Source of the DNA: Cryphonectria parasitica EP155 | Taxonomy: Eukaryota; Ascomycota; Sordariomycetes; Diaporthales; Cryphonectriaceae | Direction of reading: 5' to 3' | Length of the DNA stretch: 64,000 nucleotides | NCBI RefSeq assembly: GCF_011745365.1 | Contig: NW_024468917.1 | Coordinates: forward strand, 2,599,501-2,663,500 | Part shown: piece after piece, positions 59,701-64,000 of the stretch | Layout: every line of letters starts with the position of its first letter | How positions within the stretch are numbered: position 1 is the first letter of the stretch | Position numbers and translations under genes: made by a program | The notes under the pieces: model-generated | The model's database searches: none | Told to the model about the DNA's origin: nothing | Seen by the model: only the letters and a program-made list of their open reading frames with translations

Positions 59701-60991
59701 CCAACGCGTCGAAGCCGCCCACCCTCCGCAAGAACTTTTCTTCCAGCTCTCTCAAGAACATGAAGACGCGGAAGCTCTCTGTCTCCAACATGGACGAGTA
59801 CTCGGACATCTCTCCGGGCACGCCCATCTCCAACCCTTTCAACAGCGTCTCGGCGGCTCGCCTGCCCGCCATGCCCTCTCTCCCTACGCCTGTGGCTACT
59901 GCCTTCCGGGATCGTATGACCTCAGCAGCTGGCGGCTACCACCTGTTTGATGCCGATATTCATACGCCCAGGTCGCCGACTGAGCGGCCCTCGGTGACGT
60001 CAGATGGCGCTCCGGTACCTCTGGAGCCATGTCCTAAGGAAACGATGCTACGCCCCTTCTGGCTGATGCGGGCGCTGTACCAGACCCTCTGCCACCCCAA
60101 GGGCGGGTACGTCAGCAACAAGTTGTTTGTGCCGCGGGATGCCTGGCGCACAAAAGGCGTCAAGATCAAGAACCTGGAGGAGAAGATCAGCCAGTGCGAC
60201 CTGCTCACCGCTGCCCTGCAGAAGCTCGACAGGGTGAACACGGACGATGCAGATGCCGTGCTGGAAGAGATGCAGAGCCTGGAGGCCGTGCTCGAGCAGG
60301 TGCAGACGTTCTTGACCCGGCGGCTGGGCAATGATGTGGGCGTGCAGGCTGCAGGCGCCATGTTCAAGGACGCAGACGGCGCCATGGATGGACAGGATGG
60401 CAAGGCGATCCCGCGGAACAACTCGGTCAGCCAAAAGGGGGCCTTCAGCTGGAAGCGGCTCCGGAGCAAGACCAGCTCGACCACCATCAGCAACTCGTAC
60501 CAGGGCGGAACAGGTCGGAAGGAGTCAGGTGCAGCAGAGGCACTGCTGGCCACGCTGCCGTTCACGGACTATCCCACTTCTAAGCCAAGCAAGAGAGACG
60601 TGAAGGCGGTGCAGTTCAGCGGACCCAATGCTCACTACATGGCCGCGCTGGCAAAATTGTTCGACGCAGCGCAATGCATAGGTACGTTTGTGGCTCTTTT
60701 AGAATTTTCCTTTCTTCTTTTCCTTCTTTTCACTCTTCATGTGATTCACATCTTCTTGAGTAATCAACCCCTTGCTGACCAAGGATTCTTTCTCTCTCTC
60801 TAGACCAAATCGCCCGACAAGTCGAGGACCCTGGGCTCCGACACCAAGACAAGACACAGGTGGGCCTTGAGCTCAGCACTAGGCACGCTGCCGAGTTCTT
60901 TGCCTTCTATGTCTGCCGTTTTGTGCTCCAGGACTTGACGATGTTGTTGGACAAGTTTATCAAAAGGGGAAGTGAATGGGTGCTTGTCTAG
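56485..60991 (+). CDS. Large MIT-domain protein, probable endosomal/trafficking factor
   Basis: Exons are 56485-57936, 58053-60681 and 60804-60991, giving 1422 residues. Exon 1 ends in an MIT three-helix bundle (ALQKANTAVQLDNAQNIDGA ... KLEAI) completed by exon 2 (RKTYSSRIEELDQML). The acceptor AG at 58051-58052 keeps this helix in frame, whereas the nearer TAG at 58036-58038 would give an early stop. MIT domains bind ESCRT-III tails. N-terminal 430 residues are disordered, with Gln tracts and Ser/Pro-rich regions. The C-terminal part is a helical domain (PFWLMRALYQTLCHPKGGYV, LEAVLEQVQTFL) conserved in fungal relatives. The substrate of trafficking is unknown. Confidence 0.85.
56719..56818 (+). 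repeat. CAG/CAA repeats encoding polyglutamine in the MIT protein
   Basis: Two tracts, mostly CAG then CAA, encode runs of Gln near residues 80-110, interrupted by His and Tyr. Confidence 0.95.
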
Positions 60992-61648
60992 TTGGTTCTG
61001 GACTGTCTGTCTTGTCTACAACGTGCTTCAGTGGCACGAGGAAGAAGATGCATGGCTATCTCGTATATTTTCTTCTTCTTCTTTTTCTCTTTCTTCCCCC
61101 CTTTCCTTTCTTCTTCGTCTTCGTCTTATCTTCTTTTGCATCTATATAACGGGCACTACGGGCGACGAAGTTGAACACCCAGGGCGAGGCACTATCAACC
61201 TTGGGAGATTTTTTTTTTTTTTTTTTTTGGTTTCTTTGGGTGCCGAATGATGGGTTTGAATCTTGGTGTTATGAAGGAAGATATCCCGCATTGAACTGCA
61301 TACAGTCTCAATGACAAATCCGCATTTGCTGTTCATATGCCAGGTTGCAATTCTATCCTCACACTGGCACTCGTCGTGATGTCAATTTGAACATGTCTAA
61401 AGTACTAAGGACTGATAGAAAGTACTACTCAACCCAAGTGCTGGTTGGGAGGCTATCATTAGGGGATACCCTGGCCGCGATAAGATAAGAAATTACCCGT
61501 CGTCACATTGAGGAAATTTGGAGGAACCGATTCGGAACTTGGACGACTCTCCCGATAAAAACGACCAAAAAAAAGTTGAACACAAAACGCCATGTTTGGT
61601 CCCTCCTAACATCTTCCCATTCCCTGCGCCTCCCTTTTCGTCGATTGG
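60992..61648. promoter_or_regulatory. Intergenic region upstream of guf1
   Basis: Contains the 3' flank of the MIT gene with CT/TTC-rich DNA (61,050-61,140), a T21 run at 61208-61228, and the element CGCGATAAGATAAGAA at 61476-61491. Confidence 0.55.
61476..61491 (+). promoter_or_regulatory. Tandem GATAAG element CGCGATAAGATAAGAA (copy 2)
   Basis: Identical over 16 nt to the element upstream of utp25; here 173 nt upstream of the guf1 ATG and in the same orientation relative to that gene. Confidence 0.5.
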
Positions 61649-63902
61649 ATGCGCGGGTCTATTCAGTCGCTGGCTTCGATGCGACAATGTCTGCGACCCT
61701 TCCGAACAAGCCGCGCCCTGCGCAGCTTCGCGGGTCATGACAAGAAGATCATTCGACTTCCTTCTTCTCCTCAGGGCGAATTGTCCTCCTCAACATCAAC
61801 GACCGCCCGCTGCGCCTCGATCCTGCACCGCCCTAGCTGGTGGCTTCCTCGTAGCCCTCGATCCCTCCAACATATTCTACAGACATGTCCCTCGAGGACG
61901 ACCTGGAGGGGCTACAACCTGTCCAGGAAGGAGCCGAGCGAGCTCGAGAAGCGAATTGCGGCCATCCCACTCGAGCGGTTTCGCAACTTCTGCATTGTCG
62001 CACATATCGACCATGGCAAGAGCACGCTCAGTGACAGGTTACTGGAGATTACGGGAACCATCTCGGCGAGTGACGAAAACAAACAGATTCTTGTATGATG
62101 CTTTCCCCTTTTCCGTCATACTACTCTGTTGAGAGGGACAGTATGAAGTCTCGAGGAAAGCTTCCCGGTGCTAATGATATCTTTCTTGTCTTGCTGGCGT
62201 CCAGGATAAACTCGATGTCGAGCGTGAACGAGGTATCACCGTGAAGGCGCAAACATGCACCATGATTTACAAGTACAAGGGCGAGGACTATCTACTCCAC
62301 CTGGTCGACACGCCGGGCCACGTCGACTTCCGTGCCGAGGTGACGCGGTCGTACGCCTCGTGTGGCGGGGCTCTGCTGTTGGTCGATGCGTCGCAGGGCA
62401 TCCAGGCGCAGACCGTTGCCAATTTCTACACGGCCTTTGCACAGGAGCTTACCATGATCCCCGTCGTCAACAAGATCGACCTCCCCACGGCGGACGTCGA
62501 GAGGGCCATCGAGCAGCTCCAGGAGACGTTTGAGCTAGGCGTCGAGGGGCACGAGGGCGGCAGGCCGGTGCTGGTCAGCGCCAAGTCCGGCAAGAATGTC
62601 GAGGCTCTCCTGCCCGCTGTCATTGAGCGTATTCCGGCGCCCAAGGGGGAAGATAGCAAGCCGTTGCGGCTACTGCTTGTCGACTCGTGGTATGACACGT
62701 TCCGAGGGGTTATTCTGCTCGTGAGGCTGTTTGATGGGATTATCAAGGCTGGTGATCCCATCATCTCGCTTGCTACGGGCAAAAAATACACCGTGGGCGA
62801 GGTGGGCATCCAGTATCCCCACCCGGTACCACAGTCCGTGCTGCGGGCAGGCCAGGTCGGATATATCCTCATGAACCCCGGCATGAAGAGGATACAGGAC
62901 GCCAAGATTGGGGACACGTTCACGACGCAGGGCAACGAGGACACGGTCGAGATGTATCCTGGCTTCGAGGAGCCGAAGCCCATGGTGTTTGTGGGGGCGT
63001 TCCCTACCGACCAGTCTGACTATACGAAGCTGTCGGAGAGCATCAGCCACCTCGTCCTCAACGACCGCAGCATTACCCTGCAAAAGGATCACTCGGAAGC
63101 CCTGGGCGCGGGCTGGCGTCTTGGGTTTCTGGGCAGTCTCCACTGCTCGGTCTTCCAGGATAGGCTGCGTCAGGAGCACGGCGCCAGCGTCATCATCACA
63201 GAGCCGTCGGTGCCCTCGCGGATTGTCTACACAGACGGCAAGGAGGAGATCATCACGAACCCGGCCGAGTTCCCGAGCGACGATAACCACAAGGCTCGTG
63301 CAGCTACGTTCTATGAGCCCTTTGTGCACGCGACCATCACGCTGCCGGAGGAATACCTCGGGCGCGTCATCGAGTTATGCGAGAGCAGCCGGGGCCAGCA
63401 GGTCAGCCTCGAGTTTTTCCACGCCACACAGGTCATCCTCAAGTACGACATCCCCTCGTCGGCGCTGGTGGACGACCTCTTTGGCAAGCTCAAGGGCGCG
63501 ACCAAGGGCTACGCGACGCTGGACTACGAGGACGCGGGGTGGCGGGAGAGCAAGCTGCAGAAGCTCCAGCTGCTGGTCAACAAGAAGCCGGTGGACGCCA
63601 TCTGCAGGGTGGTGCACGCCAGCCAGGTGGACCGGCTGGGCAGGCACTGGGCGGCCAAGTTCAAGGAACACGTGGACCGGCAGATGTTTGAGATTGTGAT
63701 CCAGGCGGCGGTGGGGCGGCGCATCATCGCAAGGGAGACGCTCAAGCCGTTCCGCAAGGACGTGCTGCAGAAGCTGCACGCGGCCGACATCACGAGGCGG
63801 AAGAAGCTGCTGGAGAAGCAGAAGGAGGGGAGGAAGAAGCTGAATGCCATCGGGAACGTGATCATCGACCAGTCCAGCTTCCAGAAATTTCTGACCAAGT
63901 AA
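61649..63902 (+). CDS. guf1: Mitochondrial elongation factor 4 (Guf1/LepA)
   Basis: Ribosome-dependent GTPase that back-translocates or remodels mitoribosomes under stress. Exons are 61649-62092 and 62205-63902, giving 713 residues. The first about 90 residues are an Arg/Ser-rich mitochondrial presequence. The G domain begins with [14 protein letters not shown] (P-loop), then [10 protein letters not shown] (switch I region) at the start of exon 2 and DTPGHVDF (G3), with [11 protein letters not shown] (G4). The LepA-specific C-terminal domain is present ([49 protein letters not shown]). The start ATG was chosen for the presequence. It ends about 100 nt before the window edge. Confidence 0.96.
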
Positions 63903-64000
63903 GGTTCAGAAGGATTCAAGGAGGAGGTTCAGCATTGAGATCTCCGGTTTTAGATGTTCGGTTTGACATGTCTGCATCTGGAGCCCTGAGGCCCCATCCG
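63903..64000. other. 3' flank of guf1 to the window edge
   Basis: Downstream non-coding sequence, too short to interpret. Confidence 0.6.

Overview
This window is nuclear DNA of a filamentous ascomycete (Pezizomycotina, most likely Sordariomycetes). The genes are intron-bearing, with short introns (about 50-120 nt) that have GTRNGT donors, CTRAC/CTAAY branch points and YAG acceptors. Intergenic spacers are compact, microsatellites and homopolymer runs are common, and the gene content is fungal: cellobiose dehydrogenase, fimbrin, the MICOS subunit Mic12, Cwf18, Utp25, and an AsaB/CmcJ-type enzyme. I see no rRNA, tRNA, CRISPR, phage or complete transposon. Exon models were assembled by hand from splice signals, reading-frame continuity and family resemblance. 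Where phases were checked, the exons join in frame.

Layout. 0-2 kb: 3' part of a cellobiose dehydrogenase gene, cut by the window edge. 2.1-6.6 kb: largest subunit of RNA polymerase III (minus). 7.8-11.3 kb: DDHD-domain phospholipase A1. 11.9-12.7 kb: RING-like/ankyrin-like protein (minus). 13.7-15.9 kb: fimbrin. 16.5-18.1 kb: SRAP/HMCES-type abasic-site protein. 18.6-21.6 kb: mitochondrial PPR protein (minus). 22-23.9 kb: a tail-to-tail pair of RNA-processing genes (Cwf18 and a zinc-knuckle/RS-rich protein). 25.4-28.1 kb: R3H-SUZ protein. 28.8-32.8 kb: head-to-head eIF3f and Utp25. 33.1-35.7 kb: head-to-head mitoribosomal bL17m and Mic12. 36.7-38.4 kb: acyltransferase-3 membrane protein (minus). 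40.4-41.7 kb: ALA dehydratase (minus). 43.8-46.0 kb: unrecognised Ser-rich CxxC protein. 46.5-46.8 kb: 78-residue basic protein (minus). 48.5-51.2 kb: convergent AsaB/CmcJ-like enzyme and LovD-like serine hydrolase. 51.2-56.5 kb: a 5.2 kb gene-poor stretch. 56.5-61.0 kb: large MIT-domain protein. 61.6-63.9 kb: mitochondrial EF4/Guf1.

Most of the window is housekeeping: transcription, splicing, translation, ribosome assembly, mitochondria, haem and actin. The accessory-looking part is 46-56 kb, where two enzymes typical of secondary-metabolite clusters sit next to a small conserved-looking basic protein and the gene-poor spacer. The most testable regulatory observation is an identical 16-nt element, CGCGATAAGATAAGAA, about 150-175 nt upstream of the start codons of both utp25 and guf1.
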